From: Hydractinia symbiolongicarpus
Lineage: Eukaryota > Cnidaria > Hydrozoa > Anthoathecata > Hydractiniidae
Assembly (NCBI RefSeq): GCF_029227915.1
Contig: NC_079880.1
Span: 312,001-376,000 of the forward strand
Length of the DNA stretch: 64,000 nucleotides
Direction: 5' to 3'
Part shown: positions 10,043-23,164 of the stretch, one piece after another
How positions within the stretch are numbered: the stretch's first letter is position 1
How the letters are laid out: every line of letters begins with the position of its first letter
Made by a program: the position numbers and the translations under genes
Notes under the pieces: generated by a model
What the model saw: the letters and a program-made list of their open reading frames with translations, nothing else
Databases searched by the model: none
Told to the model about the DNA's origin: nothing

Positions 10043-13000
10043 GATTTCCGGAACTCAGCGATTACACTGGGCGCTGTGGTAGCGCTTTATTTCAAAATTT
10101 AGATAAATAAGTCATTCTTTACTGTGGGACCAATCCTAGCCGCTAGTGCGCGCTGAAGAAATATCGACAGTTTCAAAAACTAAATTTCATTGACTTTCTA
10201 ACGGTGTCAGTCCTTTTGAGCTACAACGGTTGGGTCACCTATTCGTACCAACATGTGTTTAGCGATATTTTTTTGATACTACTAGGTTGCATCGCTTTTA
10301 ACAATGAAACGATGGACTGTGTGACTTAATTGAACTACCTTTGGACTGTGACCTGATAAATGTGATAAATGAGACAATTGGACTCCAAGAAATAACATTC
10401 TTCTTAGTTTGAGAGGATTGCCGGAACTCAGCGATTACACGGGGCGCTGTGGTAGCGCTTCATTTAAAAATTTAGATAAATAAGTCATTCTTTACTGTGG
10501 GACCAATCCTAGCCGTTATCGCGCGCTGAAGAAATAGCGACAGTTACAAAAACTACATTTCATTGTCTTTCTAACAGTGTCAGTCCGTTTGAGTTACAAC
10601 GGTTGGGTCACATATTCGTACCAACATGTATTTAGCGATATTTTCCGGTACTACTAGGTTGTATGGCTTTTACCAGTGAAACGATTGACTGTGGGACTTA
10701 ATTGAACTGACAATGGACTGTGACCTTAAAAATGTTTTAAGTGAGACAAGCGGACTCCAAGAAATAACATTCTTTTTAATTTGACATGATTTTCGGAACT
10801 CAGCGATTACACTGGGCGCTGTGGTAGCGCTTTATTTAAGAATTTAGATAAATAAGTCATTCTTAACTGTGGGACCAATCCTAGCCGTTATCCCGCGCTG
10901 AAGAAATAGCGACAGTTACAAAAAATTCATTTCATTGACTTTCTAAGAATATCAATCCGTTTGAGTTACAACGGTTGAGTCACATATTCGTGCCAACATG
11001 TATTTCGTGATACTTTTCCGGTACTACTAGGTTGTATGGCTTTTACCAGTGAAACGATTGACTGTGGGACTTAATTGAACTGATTATGGACTGTGACCTT
11101 AAAAATGTTATAAGTGAGACAATTGGACTCCAAGAAATAACATTCTTCCTAATTTGACATGATTGCCGAAACTCAGCGATTACGCTGGGCGCTGTGGCAG
11201 CGCTTCAATTAAAAATTAAGATAAAAAAGTCATTCTTTACTGTGGGACAAATCTTAGCCGTTATCGCACGCTGAAGAAATATCGACAGTTTCAAAAACTA
11301 ATTTTCATTGACTTTCTAACGGTGTCAGTCCTTTTGAGCTACAACGGTTGGGTCACCTATTCGTACCAACATGTGTTTAGCGATATTTTTTTGATACTAC
11401 TAGGTTGCATCGCTTTTAACAATGAAACGATGGACTGTGTGACTTAATTGAACTACCTTTGGACTGTGACCTGATAAATGTGATAAATGAGACAATTGGA
11501 CTCCAAGAAATAACATTCTTCTTAGTTTGAGAGGATTGCCGGAACTCAGCGATTACACGGGGCGCTGTGGTAGCGCTTCATTTAAAAATTTAGATAAATA
11601 AGTCATTCTTTACTGTGGGACCAATCCTAGCCGTTATTGCGCGCTGAAGAAATAGCGACAGTTACAAAAACTACATTTCATTGTCTTTCTAACAGTGTCA
11701 GTCCGTTTGAGTTACAACGGTTGGGTCACATATTCGTACCAACATGTATTTAGCGATATTTTCCGGTACTACTAGGTTGTATGGCTTTTAGCAGTGAAAC
11801 GATTGGCTGTGGGACTTAATTGAACAAACTTTGGACTATAACCGAATAAATTTGATAAATGAGAAAATTGGACTCCAAGAAATAACATTCTTCTCAATTT
11901 GACATGATTGCCGAAACTCAGCGATAACACTGGGCGCTGTGGTAGCGCTTCAATTAAAAATTAAGATAAAAAAGTCATTCTTTACTGTGGGACCAATCCT
12001 AGCTGCTAGTGCGCGCTGAAGAAATATCGACAGTTTCAAAAACTAAATTTCATTGACTTTCTAACGGTGTCAGTCCTTTTGAGCTACAACGGTTGGGTCA
12101 CCTATTCGTACCAACATGTGTTTAGCGATATTTTTTTGATACTACTAGGTTGCATCGCTTTTAACAATGAAACGATGGACTGTGTGACTTAATTGAACTA
12201 CCTTTGGACTGTGACCTGATAAATGTGATAAATGAGACAATTGGACTCCAAGAAATAACATTCTTCTTAGTTTGAGAGGATTGCCGGAACTCAGCGATTA
12301 CACGGGGCGCTGTGGTAGCGCTTCATTTAAAAATTTAGATAAATAAGTCATTCTTTACTGTGGGACCAATCCTAGCCGTTATCGCGCGGTGAAGAAATAG
12401 CGACAGTTACAAAAACTACATTTCATTGTCTTTCTAACAGTGTCAGTCCGTTTGAGTTACAACGGTTGGGTCACATATTCGTACCAACATGTATTTAGCG
12501 ATATTTTCCGGTACTACTAGGTTGTATGGCTTTTACCAGTGAAACGATTGACTGTGGGACTTAATTGAACTGACAATGGACTGTGACCTTAAAAATGTTT
12601 TAAGTGAGACAAGCGGACTCCAAGAAATAACATTCTTTTTAATTTGACATGATTTTCGGAACTCAGCGATTACACTGGGCGCTGTGGTAGCGCTTTATTT
12701 AAGAATTTAGATAAATAAGTCATTCTTAACTGTGGGACCAATCCTAGCCGTTATCCCGCGCTGAAGAAATAGCGACAGTTACAAAAAATTCATTTCATTG
12801 ACTTTCTAAGAATATCAATCCGTTTGAGTTACAACGGTTGAGTCACATATTCGTGCCAACATGTATTTCGTGATACTTTTCCGGTACTACTAGGTTGTAT
12901 GGCTTTTACCAGTGAAACGATTGACTGTGGGACTTAATTGAACTGACTACGGACTGTGATCTTAAAAATATTTTAAGTTAGACAAGCGGATTCCAAGAAA

Positions 13001-14140
13001 TATCATTCTTTTTAATTTGACATGATTTCCGGAACTCAGCGATTACACTGGGCGCTGTGGCAGCGCTTCATTTAAGAATTTAGATAAGTAAGTCACTCTT
13101 AACTGTGGGAACAATCCTAGCCGTTATCCCGCGCTGAAAAAATAGCGACAGTTTCAAAAACAAAATTTCATTGACTTTCTAACGGTGTCAGTCCGTTTGA
13201 GTTACAACGATTGGGTCACATATTCGTACCAAAATGTATTTAGCGATATTTTTTGATATTACTAGGTTGCATCGCTCTTAACAATGAAACGATTGACTGT
13301 GGGACTTAATTGAACAAACTTTGGACTGTGACCTAATAAATGTGATAAATGAGAAAATTGGACTCCAAGAAATAACATTCTTCTCAATTTGACATGATTG
13401 CCGGAACTCAGCGATTACACAGGGCGCTGTGGTAGCGCTTTATTTAAGAATTTAGATAAATAAGTCATTCTTTACTGTGGGACCAATCCTATCCGTTATC
13501 GCGCACTGAAGAAATAGCGACAGTTTCAAAAACTAAATTTCATTGACTTTCTAACGGTGTCAGTCCTTTTGAGCTACAACGGTTGGGTCACCTATTCGTA
13601 CCAACATGTGTTTAGCGATATTTTTTGATACTACTAGGTTGCATCGCTTTTAACAATGAAACGATGGACTGTGTGACTTAATTGAACTACCTTTGGACTG
13701 TGACCTGATAAATGTGATAAATGAGACAATTGGACTCCAAGAAATAACATTCTTCTTAGTTTGAGAGGATTGCCGGAACTCAGCGATTACACGGGGCGCT
13801 GTGGTAGCGCTTCATTTAAAAATTTAGATAAATAAGTCATTCTTTACTGTGGGACCAATCCTAGCCGTTATCGCGCGCTGAAGAAATAGCGACAGTTACA
13901 AGAACTACATTTCATTGTCTTTCTAACAGTGTTAGTCCGTTTGAGTTACAACGGTTGAGTCACATATTCGTACCAACATGTATTTAGCGATATTTTCCGG
14001 TACTACTAGGTTGTATGGCTTTCAGCAGTGAAACGATTGGCTGTGGGACTTAATTGAACAAACTCTGGACTATAACCAAATAAATTTGATAAATGAGAAA
14101 ATTGGACTCCAAAGAAATAACATTCTTCTCAATTTGACAT
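10043..14140. repeat. Long block repeated at 16749-20472, left copy
   Basis: The run h-b-d-a-b-c (10043 to 11906) matches 16749 to 18612 at exactly 6706 bp. The run d-f-g-b-c (12651 to 14141) matches 18984 to 20473 at about 6333 bp. The offset changes by one monomer because the left copy has an extra b unit at 12279. The mark GCGATAACACTGGG is shared by 11906 and 18612. Confidence 0.83.
12279..12650. repeat. Monomer present in the left but not the right 6.7-kb copy
   Basis: In the right copy the 18612 unit has the head of 11906 and the tail of 12279 (GACAGTTACAAAAACTAC, GAACTGACAATGG). One monomer was therefore lost there, with the joint at about 18690-18707 in GGACCAATCCTAGC, or gained here. 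The 12279 unit itself is a normal family-b monomer with one private change, GCGCGGTGAAG. Confidence 0.8.
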
Positions 14141-14704
14141 GATTGCCGAAACTCAGCGATTACACTGGGCGCTGTGGTAGCGCTTCAATTAAAAATTAAG
14201 ATAAAAAAGTCATTCTTTACTGTGGGACCAATCCTAGCCGTTATCGCGCGCTGAAGAAATAGCGACAGTTTCAAAAACTAAATTTCATTGACTTTCTAAG
14301 AATATCAATCCGTTTGAGTTACAACGGTTGAGTCACATATTCGTACCAACATGTAATTCGTGATATTTTTTCCGATACTACTAGGTTGTAAGGATTTTAA
14401 CAGTGAAACGATTGACTGTGGGACGTAATTGAACTGATTATGGACTGTGACCTTATAAATGTTAAAGTGAGACAATTGGAATCCAAGAAATAACATTCTT
14501 CCTAATTTGACATGATTGCCGAAACTTAGCGATTACACTGGGCGCTGTGGTAGCGCTTCAATTAAAAATTAAGATAAAAAAGTCATTCTTTACTGTGGGA
14601 CCAATCTTAGCCGTTATAGCGCGCTGAAGAATTAGCGACAGTTTCAAAAACTACATTTCATTTGCTTTCTAACAGTATCAATCCGTTTGAGTTGCAACGG
14701 TTGA
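13215..14704. repeat. 4-mer tandem duplication, left copy (1490 bp)
   Basis: The g-b-c-e run (13396, 13768, 14141, 14514) is copied immediately downstream at 14886, 15258, 15631 and 16004, each exactly 1490 bp away. Shared rare marks are GTTACAAGAACTAC, AAACTCTGGAC, CTCCAAAGAAATAAC and TTTTCCGATACTAC. I saw one difference: GTTATAGCGCG near 14618 against GTTATCGCGCG near 16108. Confidence 0.92.
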
Positions 14705-16194
14705 GTCACATATTCGTACCAAAATGTATTTAGCGATATTTTTTGATATTACTAGGTTGCATCGCTCTTAACAATGAAACGATTGACTGTGGGACTTAAT
14801 TGAACAAACTTTGGACTGTGACCTAATAAATGTGATAAATGAGAAAATTGGACTCCAAGAAATAACATTCTTCTCAATTTGACATGATTGCCGGAACTCA
14901 GCGATTACACAGGGCGCTGTGGTAGCGCTTTATTTAAGAATTTAGATAAATAAGTCATTCTTTACTGTGGGACCAATCCTATCCGTTATCGCGCACTGAA
15001 GAAATAGCGACAGTTTCAAAAACTAAATTTCATTGACTTTCTAACGGTGTCAGTCCTTTTGAGCTACAACGGTTGGGTCACCTATTCGTACCAACATGTG
15101 TTTAGCGATATTTTTTGATACTACTAGGTTGCATCGCTTTTAACAATGAAACGATGGACTGTGTGACTTAATTGAACTACCTTTGGACTGTGACCTGATA
15201 AATGTGATAAATGAGACAATTGGACTCCAAGAAATAACATTCTTCTTAGTTTGAGAGGATTGCCGGAACTCAGCGATTACACGGGGCGCTGTGGTAGCGC
15301 TTCATTTAAAAATTTAGATAAATAAGTCATTCTTTACTGTGGGACCAATCCTAGCCGTTATCGCGCGCTGAAGAAATAGCGACAGTTACAAGAACTACAT
15401 TTCATTGTCTTTCTAACAGTGTTAGTCCGTTTGAGTTACAACGGTTGAGTCACATATTCGTACCAACATGTATTTAGCGATATTTTCCGGTACTACTAGG
15501 TTGTATGGCTTTCAGCAGTGAAACGATTGGCTGTGGGACTTAATTGAACAAACTCTGGACTATAACCAAATAAATTTGATAAATGAGAAAATTGGACTCC
15601 AAAGAAATAACATTCTTCTCAATTTGACATGATTGCCGAAACTCAGCGATTACACTGGGCGCTGTGGTAGCGCTTCAATTAAAAATTAAGATAAAAAAGT
15701 CATTCTTTACTGTGGGACCAATCCTAGCCGTTATCGCGCGCTGAAGAAATAGCGACAGTTTCAAAAACTAAATTTCATTGACTTTCTAAGAATATCAATC
15801 CGTTTGAGTTACAACGGTTGAGTCACATATTCGTACCAACATGTAATTCGTGATATTTTTTCCGATACTACTAGGTTGTAAGGATTTTAACAGTGAAACG
15901 ATTGACTGTGGGACGTAATTGAACTGATTATGGACTGTGACCTTATAAATGTTAAAGTGAGACAATTGGAATCCAAGAAATAACATTCTTCCTAATTTGA
16001 CATGATTGCCGAAACTTAGCGATTACACTGGGCGCTGTGGTAGCGCTTCAATTAAAAATTAAGATAAAAAAGTCATTCTTTACTGTGGGACCAATCTTAG
16101 CCGTTATCGCGCGCTGAAGAATTAGCGACAGTTTCAAAAACTACATTTCATTTGCTTTCTAACAGTATCAATCCGTTTGAGTTGCAACGGTTGA
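14705..16194. repeat. 4-mer tandem duplication, right copy (1490 bp)
   Basis: This copy begins within the 14514 monomer. That unit has a family-e head and body, then from TCACATATTCGTACCAAAA on follows the family-f unit at 13024. The crossover therefore lies at about 14704-14722, in a segment both parents share. One visible change in 1490 bp makes this one of the most recent events here. Confidence 0.92.
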
Positions 16195-16748
16195 GTCACA
16201 TATTCGTACCAACATGTATTCGTGCTATTTTCCGGTATTACTAGGTTGTATGGCTTTTACCAGTGAAACGATTGACTGTGGGACTTAATTGAACTGACTA
16301 CGGACTGTGATCTTAAAAATATTTTAAGTGAGACAAGCGGATTCCAAGAAATATCATTCTTTTTAATTTGACATGATTTCCGGAACTCAGCGATTACACT
16401 GGGCGCTGTGGTAGCACTTCATTTAAGAATTTAGATATGTAAGTCACTCTTAACTGTGGGACCAATCCTAGCCGTTATCCCGCGCTGAAGAAATAGCGAC
16501 AGTTTCAAAAACAAAATTTCATTGACTTTCTAACAGTGTCAGTCCGTTTGAGTTACAACGGTTGGGTCACATATTCGTACTAACATGTATTTAGCGATAA
16601 TTTTTTTGATATTACTAGGTTGCATCGCTTTTAACAAAGAAATGATTGACTGTGGGACTTAATTGAACTAACTTTGGACTGTGACCTGATAAATGTGATA
16701 AATGAGACAATTGGACTCCAAGAAATAACATTCTTTCTAATTTGACGG

Positions 16749-19700
16749 GATTTCCGGAACTCAGCGATTACACTGGGCGCTGTGGTAGCGCTTTATTTCA
16801 AAATTTAGATAAATAAGTCATTCTTTACTGTGGGACCAATCCTAGCCGCTAGTGCGCGCTGAAGAAATATCGACAGTTTCAAAAACTAAATTTCATTGAC
16901 TTTCTAACGGTGTCAGTCCTTTTGAGCTACAACGGTTGGGTCACCTATTCGTACCAACATGTGTTTAGCGATATTTTTTTGATACTACTAGGTTGCATCG
17001 CTTTTAACAATGAAACGATGGACTGTGTGACTTAATTGAACTACCTTTGGACTGTGACCTGATAAATGTGATAAATGAGACAATTGGACTCCAAGAAATA
17101 ACATTCTTCTTAGTTTGAGAGGATTGCCGGAACTCAGCGATTACACGGGGCGCTGTGGTAGCGCTTCATTTAAAAATTTAGATAAATAAGTCATTCTTTA
17201 CTGTGGGACCAATCCTAGCCGTTATCGCGCGCTGAAGAAATAGCGACAGTTACAAAAACTACATTTCATTGTCTTTCTAACAGTGTCAGTCCGTTTGAGT
17301 TACAACGGTTGGGTCACATATTCGTACCAACATGTATTTAGCGATATTTTCCGGTACTACTAGGTTGTATGGCTTTTACCAGTGAAACGATTGACTGTGG
17401 GACTTAATTGAACTGACAATGGACTGTGACCTTAAAAATGTTTTAAGTGAGACAAGCGGACTCCAAGAAATAACATTCTTTTTAATTTGACATGATTTTC
17501 GGAACTCAGCGATTACACTGGGCGCTGTGGTAGCGCTTTATTTAAGAATTTAGATAAATAAGTCATTCTTAACTGTGGTACCAATCCTAGCCGTTATCCC
17601 GCGCTGAAGAAATAGCGACAGTTACAAAAAATTCATTTCATTGACTTTCTAAGAATATCAATCCGTTTGAGTTACAACGGTTGAGTCACATATTCGTGCA
17701 AACATGTATTTCGTGATACTTTTCCGGTACTACTAGGTTGTGTGGCTTTTACCAGTGAAACGATTGACTGTGGGACTTAATTGAACTGATTATGGACTGT
17801 GACCTTAAAAATGTTATAAGTGAGACAATTGGACTCCAAGAAATAACATTCTTCCTAATTTGACATGATTGCCGAAACTCAGCGATTACGCTGGGCGCTG
17901 TGGCAGCGCTTCAATTAAAAATTAAGATAAAAAAGTCATTCTTTACTGTGGGACAAATCTTAGCCGTTATCGCACGCTGAAGAATTAGCGACAGTTTCAA
18001 AATATACATTTCATTGACTTTTTAAGGGTGTCAGTCCTTTTGAGCTACAACGGTTGGGTCACCTATTCGTACCAACATGTGTTTAGCGATATTTTTTTGA
18101 TACTACTAGGTTGCATCGCTTTTAACAATGAAACGATGGACTGTGTGACTTAATTGAACTACCTTTGGACTGTGACCTGATAAATGTGATAAATGAGACA
18201 ATTGGACTCCAAGAAATAACATTCTTCTTAGTTTGAGAGGATTGCCGGAACTCAGCGATTACACGGGGCGCTGTGGTAGCGCTTCATTTAAAAATTTAGA
18301 TAAATAAGTCATTCTTTACTGTGGGACCAATCCTAGCCGTTATCGCGCGCTGAAGAAATAGCGACAGTTACAAAAACTACATTTCATTGTCTTTCTAACA
18401 GTGTCAGTCCGTTTGAGTTACAACGGTTGGGTCACATATTCGTACCAACATGTATTTAGCGATATTTTCCGGTACTACTAGGTTGTATGGCTTTTAGCAG
18501 TGAAACGATTGGCTGTGGGACTTAATTGAACAAACTTTGGACTATAACCAAATAAATTTGATAAATGAGAAAATTGGACTCCAAGAAATAACATTCTTCT
18601 CAATTTGACATGATTGCCGAAACTCAGCGATAACACTGGGCGCTGTGGTAGCGCTTCAATTAAAAATTAAGATAAAAAAGTCATTCTTTACTGTGGGACC
18701 AATCCTAGCCGTTATCGCGCGCTGAAGAAATAGCGACAGTTACAAAAACTACATTTCATTGTCTTTCTAACAGTGTCAGTCCGTTTGAGTTACAACGGTT
18801 GGGTCACATATTCGTACCAACATGTATTTAGCGATATTTTCCGGTACTACTAGGTTGTATGGCTTTTACCAGTGAAACGATTGACTGTGGGACTTAATTG
18901 AACTGACAATGGACTGTGACCTTAAAAATGTTTTAAGTGAGACAAGCGGACTCCAAGAAATAACATTCTTTTTAATTTGACATGATTTTCGGAACTCAGC
19001 GATTACACTGGGCGCTGTGGTAGCGCTTTATTTAAGAATTTAGATAAATAAGTCATTCTTAACTGTGGGACCAATCCTAGCCGTTATCCCGCGCTGAAGA
19101 AATAGCGACAGTTACAAAAAATTCATTTCATTGACTTTCTAAGAATATCAATCCGTTTGAGTTACAACGGTCGAGTCACATATTCGTGCCAACATGTATT
19201 TCGTGATACTTTTCCGGTACTACTAGGTTGTATGGCTTTTACCAGTGAAACGATTGACTGTGGGACTTAATTGAACTGACTACGGACTGTGATCTTAAAA
19301 ATATTTTAAGTGAGACAAGCGGATTCCAAGAAATATCATTCTTTTTAATTTGACATGATTTCCGGAACTCAGCGATTACACTGGGCGCTGTGGTAGTGCT
19401 TCATTTAAGAATTTAGATAAGTAAGTCACTCTTAACTGTGGGACCAATCCTAGCCGTTATCCCGCGCTGAAGAAATAGCGACAGTTTCAAAAACAAAATT
19501 TCATTGACTTTCTAACGGTGTCAGTCCGTTTGAGTTACAACGATTGGGTCACATATTCGTACCAAAATGTATTTAGCGATATTTTTTGATATTACTAGGT
19601 TGCATCGCTCTTAACAATGAAACGATTGACTGTGGGACTTAATTGAACAAACTTTGGACTGTGACCTAATAAATGTGATAAATGAGAAAATTGGACTCCA

Positions 19701-20472
19701 AGAAATAACATTCTTCTCAATTTGACATGATTGCCGGAACTCAGCGATTACACAGGGCGCTGTGGTAGCGCTTTATTTAAGAATTTAGATAAATAAGTCA
19801 TTCTTTACTGTGGGACCAATCCTATCCGTTATCGCGCACTGAAGAAATAGCGACAGTTTCAAAAACTAAATTTCATTGACTTTCTAACGGTGTCAGTCCT
19901 TTTGAGCTACAACGGTTGGGTCACCTATTCGTACCAACATGTGTTTAGCGATATTTTTTTGATACTACTAGGTTGCATCGCTTTTAACAATGAAACGATG
20001 GACTGTGTGACTTAATTGAACTACCTTTGGACTGTGACCTGATAAATGTGATAAATGAGACAATTGGACTCCAAGAAATAACATTCTTCTTAGTTTGAGA
20101 GGATTGCCGGAACTCAGCGATTACACGGGGCGCTGTGGTAGCGCTTCATTTAAAATTTAGATAAATAAGTCATTCTTTACTGTGGGACCAATCCTAGCCG
20201 TTATCGCGCGCTGAAGAAATAGCGACAGTTACAAAAACTACATTTCATTGTCTTTCTAACAGTGTAAGTCCGTTTGAGTTACAACGGTTGGGTCACATAT
20301 TCGTACCAAAATGTATTTAGCGATATTTTCCGGTACTACTAGGTTGTATGGCTTTTAGCAGTGAAACGATTGGCTGTGGGACTTAATTGAACAAACTTTG
20401 GACTATAACCAAATAAATTTGATAAATGAGAAAATTGGACTCCAAAAAATAACATTCTTCTCAATTTGACAT
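16749..20472. repeat. Long block repeated from 10043-14140, right copy
   Basis: Order is h-b-d-a-b-c-d-f-g-b. It lacks one monomer relative to the left copy. Scattered differences include CTGTGGTACCAATCC near 17576 for CTGTGGGACCAATCC, and CGGTCGAGTC near 19169 for CGGTTGAGTC. The a unit at 17867 has the tail of 9670 (TTTTTAAGGGTGTC) rather than of 11161, so the donor arrangement predates the h-b-d-a duplication or was exchanged with it. Confidence 0.8.
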
Positions 20473-21218
20473 GATTGCCGAAACTCAGCGATTACACTGG
20501 GCGCTGTGGTAGCGCTTCAATTAAAAATTAAGATAAAAAAGTCATTCTTTACTGTGGGACCAATCCTAGCCGTTATCGCGCGCTGAAGAAATAGCGACAG
20601 TTTCAAAAACTATATTTCATTGACTTTCTAAGAATATCAATCCGTTTGAGTTACAACGTTTGAGTCACATATTCGTACCAACATGTATTTCGTGATGTTT
20701 TTCCGGTACTACTAGGTTGTAAGGCTTTTAACAATGAAATGATTGACTGTGGGACTTAATTGAACTAACTTTCCACTGTGACCTGATAAATGTGATAAAT
20801 GAGACAATTGGACTCCAAGAAATAACATTCTTTCTAATTTGACGGGATTTCCGGAACTCAGCGATTACACTGGGCGCTGTGGTAGCGCTTTATTTCAAAA
20901 TTTAGATAAATAAGTCATTCTTTACTGTGGGACCAATCCTAGCCGCTAGTGCGCGCTGAAGAAATATCGACAGTTTCAAAAACTAATTTTCATTGACTTT
21001 CTAACGGTGTTAGTCCTTTTGAGCTACAACGGTTGGGTCACCTATTCGTACCAACATGTGTTTAGCGATATTTTTTTGATACTACTAGGTTGCATCGCTT
21101 TTAACAATGAAACGATGGACTGTGTGACTTAATTGAACTACCTTTGGACTGTGACCTGATAAATGTGATAAATGAGACAATTGGACTCCAAGAAATATCA
21201 TTCTTCTTAGTTTGAGAG

Positions 21219-21591
21219 GATTGCCGGAACTCAGCGATTACACGGGGCGCTGTGGTAGCGCTTTATTTCAAAATTTAGATAAAAAAGTCATTCTTTACTG
21301 TGGGACCAATCCTAGCCGCTAGTGCGCGCTGAAGAAATATCGACAGTTTCAAAAACTAATTTTCATTGACTTTCTAACGGTGTTAGTCCTTTTGAGCTAC
21401 AACGGTTGGGTCACCTATTCGTACCAACATGTGTTTAGCGATATTTTTTTGATACTACTAGGTTGCATCGATTTTAACAATGAAACGATGGACTGTGTGA
21501 CTTAATTGAACTACCTTTGGACTGTGACCTGATAAATGTGATAAATGAGACAATTGGACTCCAAGAAATAACATTCTTCTTAGTTTGAGAG
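21219..21591. repeat. Chimeric monomer: b head, h body
   Basis: The first 40-odd bases are family b (GAGAGGATTGCCGG, ACACGGGGCGCTG). From CTTTATTTCAAAATTTAG onward it is family h, including CCGCTAGTGCGCG and AATATCGACAG. The switch lies in the shared hairpin segment GCGCTGTGGTAGCGCTT at about 21247-21263. Confidence 0.82.
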
Positions 21592-21963
21592 GATTGCCGG
21601 AACTCAGCGATTACACGGGGCGCTGTGGTAGCGCTTCATTTAAAAATTTAGATAAATAAGTCATTCTTTACTGTGGGACCAATCGTAGCCGTTATCGCGC
21701 GCTGAAGAAATAGCGACAGTTACAAAAACTACATTTCATTGTCTTTCTAACAGTGTCAGTCCGTTTGAGTTACAACGGTTGGGTCACATATTCGTACCAA
21801 CATGTATTTAGCGATATTTTCCGGTACTACTAGGTTGTATGGCTTTTAGCAGTGAAACGATTGGCTGTGGGACTTAATTGAACAAACTTTGGACTATAAC
21901 CAAATAAATTCGATAAATGAGAAAATTGGACTCCAAGAAATAACATTCTTCTCAATTTGACAT

Positions 21964-22308
21964 GATTGCCGAAACTCAGCGATTACACTGGGCGCTGTGG
22001 TAGCGCTTCAATTAACTGTGGGACCAATCCTAGCCGCTAGTGCGCACTGAAAAAATATCGACAGTTTCAAAAACTAAATTTCATTGACTTTCTAAGAATA
22101 TCAATCCGTTTGAGTTACAACGTTTGAGTCACATATTCGTACCAACATGTATTTTGTGATGTTTTTCCGGTACTACTAGGTTGTAAGGCTTTTAACAGTG
22201 AAACGATTGACTGTGGGACTTAATTGACTGACTATGGACTGTGACCTTAAAAATGTTATAAGTGAGACAAGCGGACTCCAAGAAATAACATTCTTTTTAA
22301 TTTGACAT
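21964..22308. repeat. Shortened family-c monomer, 345 bp (about 27-bp deletion)
   Basis: Near 22012-22018, CTTCAATTAACTGTGGG joins the A-rich segment directly to CTGTGGG, losing the AAGATAAAAAAGTCATTC portion. The lost part is bounded by TTA on both sides. The following CGCTAGTGCGCACTG is family-h-like, so the deletion may have occurred together with a switch between monomers. Confidence 0.9.
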
Positions 22309-23164
22309 GATTGCCGGAACTCAGCGATTACACTGGGCGCTGTAGTAGCGCTTCATTTAAGAATTTACATAAATAAGTCATTCTTTACTGTGGGACCAAT
22401 CCTAGCCGTTATCGCGCGCTGAAGAAATAGCGACAGTTTCAAAAACTAAATTTCATTGACTTTCTAAGAATATCAATCCGTTTGATTTACAACGGTTGAG
22501 TCACATATTCGTACCAACATGTAATTCGTGATATTTTTTCCGGTACTACTAGGTTGTAAGGATTTTAACAGTGAAACGATTGACTGTGGGACTTAATTGA
22601 ACTGATTATGGACTGTGACCTTATAAATGTTAAAGTGAGACAATTGGAATCCAAGAAATAACATTCTTCCTAATTTGACATGATTGCCGAAACTTAGCGA
22701 TTACACTGGGCGCTGTGGTAGCGCTTCAATTAAAAATTAAGATAAAAAAGTCATTCTTTACTGTGGGACCAATCTTAGCCGTTATCGCGCGCTGAAAAAT
22801 TAGCGACAGTTTCAAAAACTACATTTCATTTGCTTTCTAACAGTATCAATCCGTTTGAGCTGCAACGGTTGAGTCACATATTCGTACCAACATGTATTCG
22901 TGCTATTTTCCGGTATTACTAGGTTGTATGGCTTTTACCAGTGAAACGATTGACTGTGGGACTTAATTGAACTGACTACGGACTGTGATCTTAAAAATAT
23001 TTTAAGTGAAACAAGCGGATTCCAAGAAATATCATTCTTTTTAATTTGACATGATTTCCGGAACTCAGCGATTACACTGGGCGCTGTGGTAGCGCTTCAT
23101 TTAAGAATTTAGATAAGTAAGTCACTCTTAACTGTGGGACCAATCCTAGCCGTTATCCCGCGCT

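Larger units (their letters stand above)
8202..16374. repeat. Array block 2: 22 monomers, two tandem 4-mer duplications
   Basis: Monomer starts and families: 8202f, 8576h (349 bp), 8925b, 9297d, 9670a, 10043h, 10416b, 10788d, 11161a, 11534b, 11906c, 12279b, 12651d, 13024f, 13396g, 13768b, 14141c, 14514e, 14886g, 15258b, 15631c, 16004e. The h-b-d-a and g-b-c-e groups are each tandemly duplicated. Confidence 0.85.
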
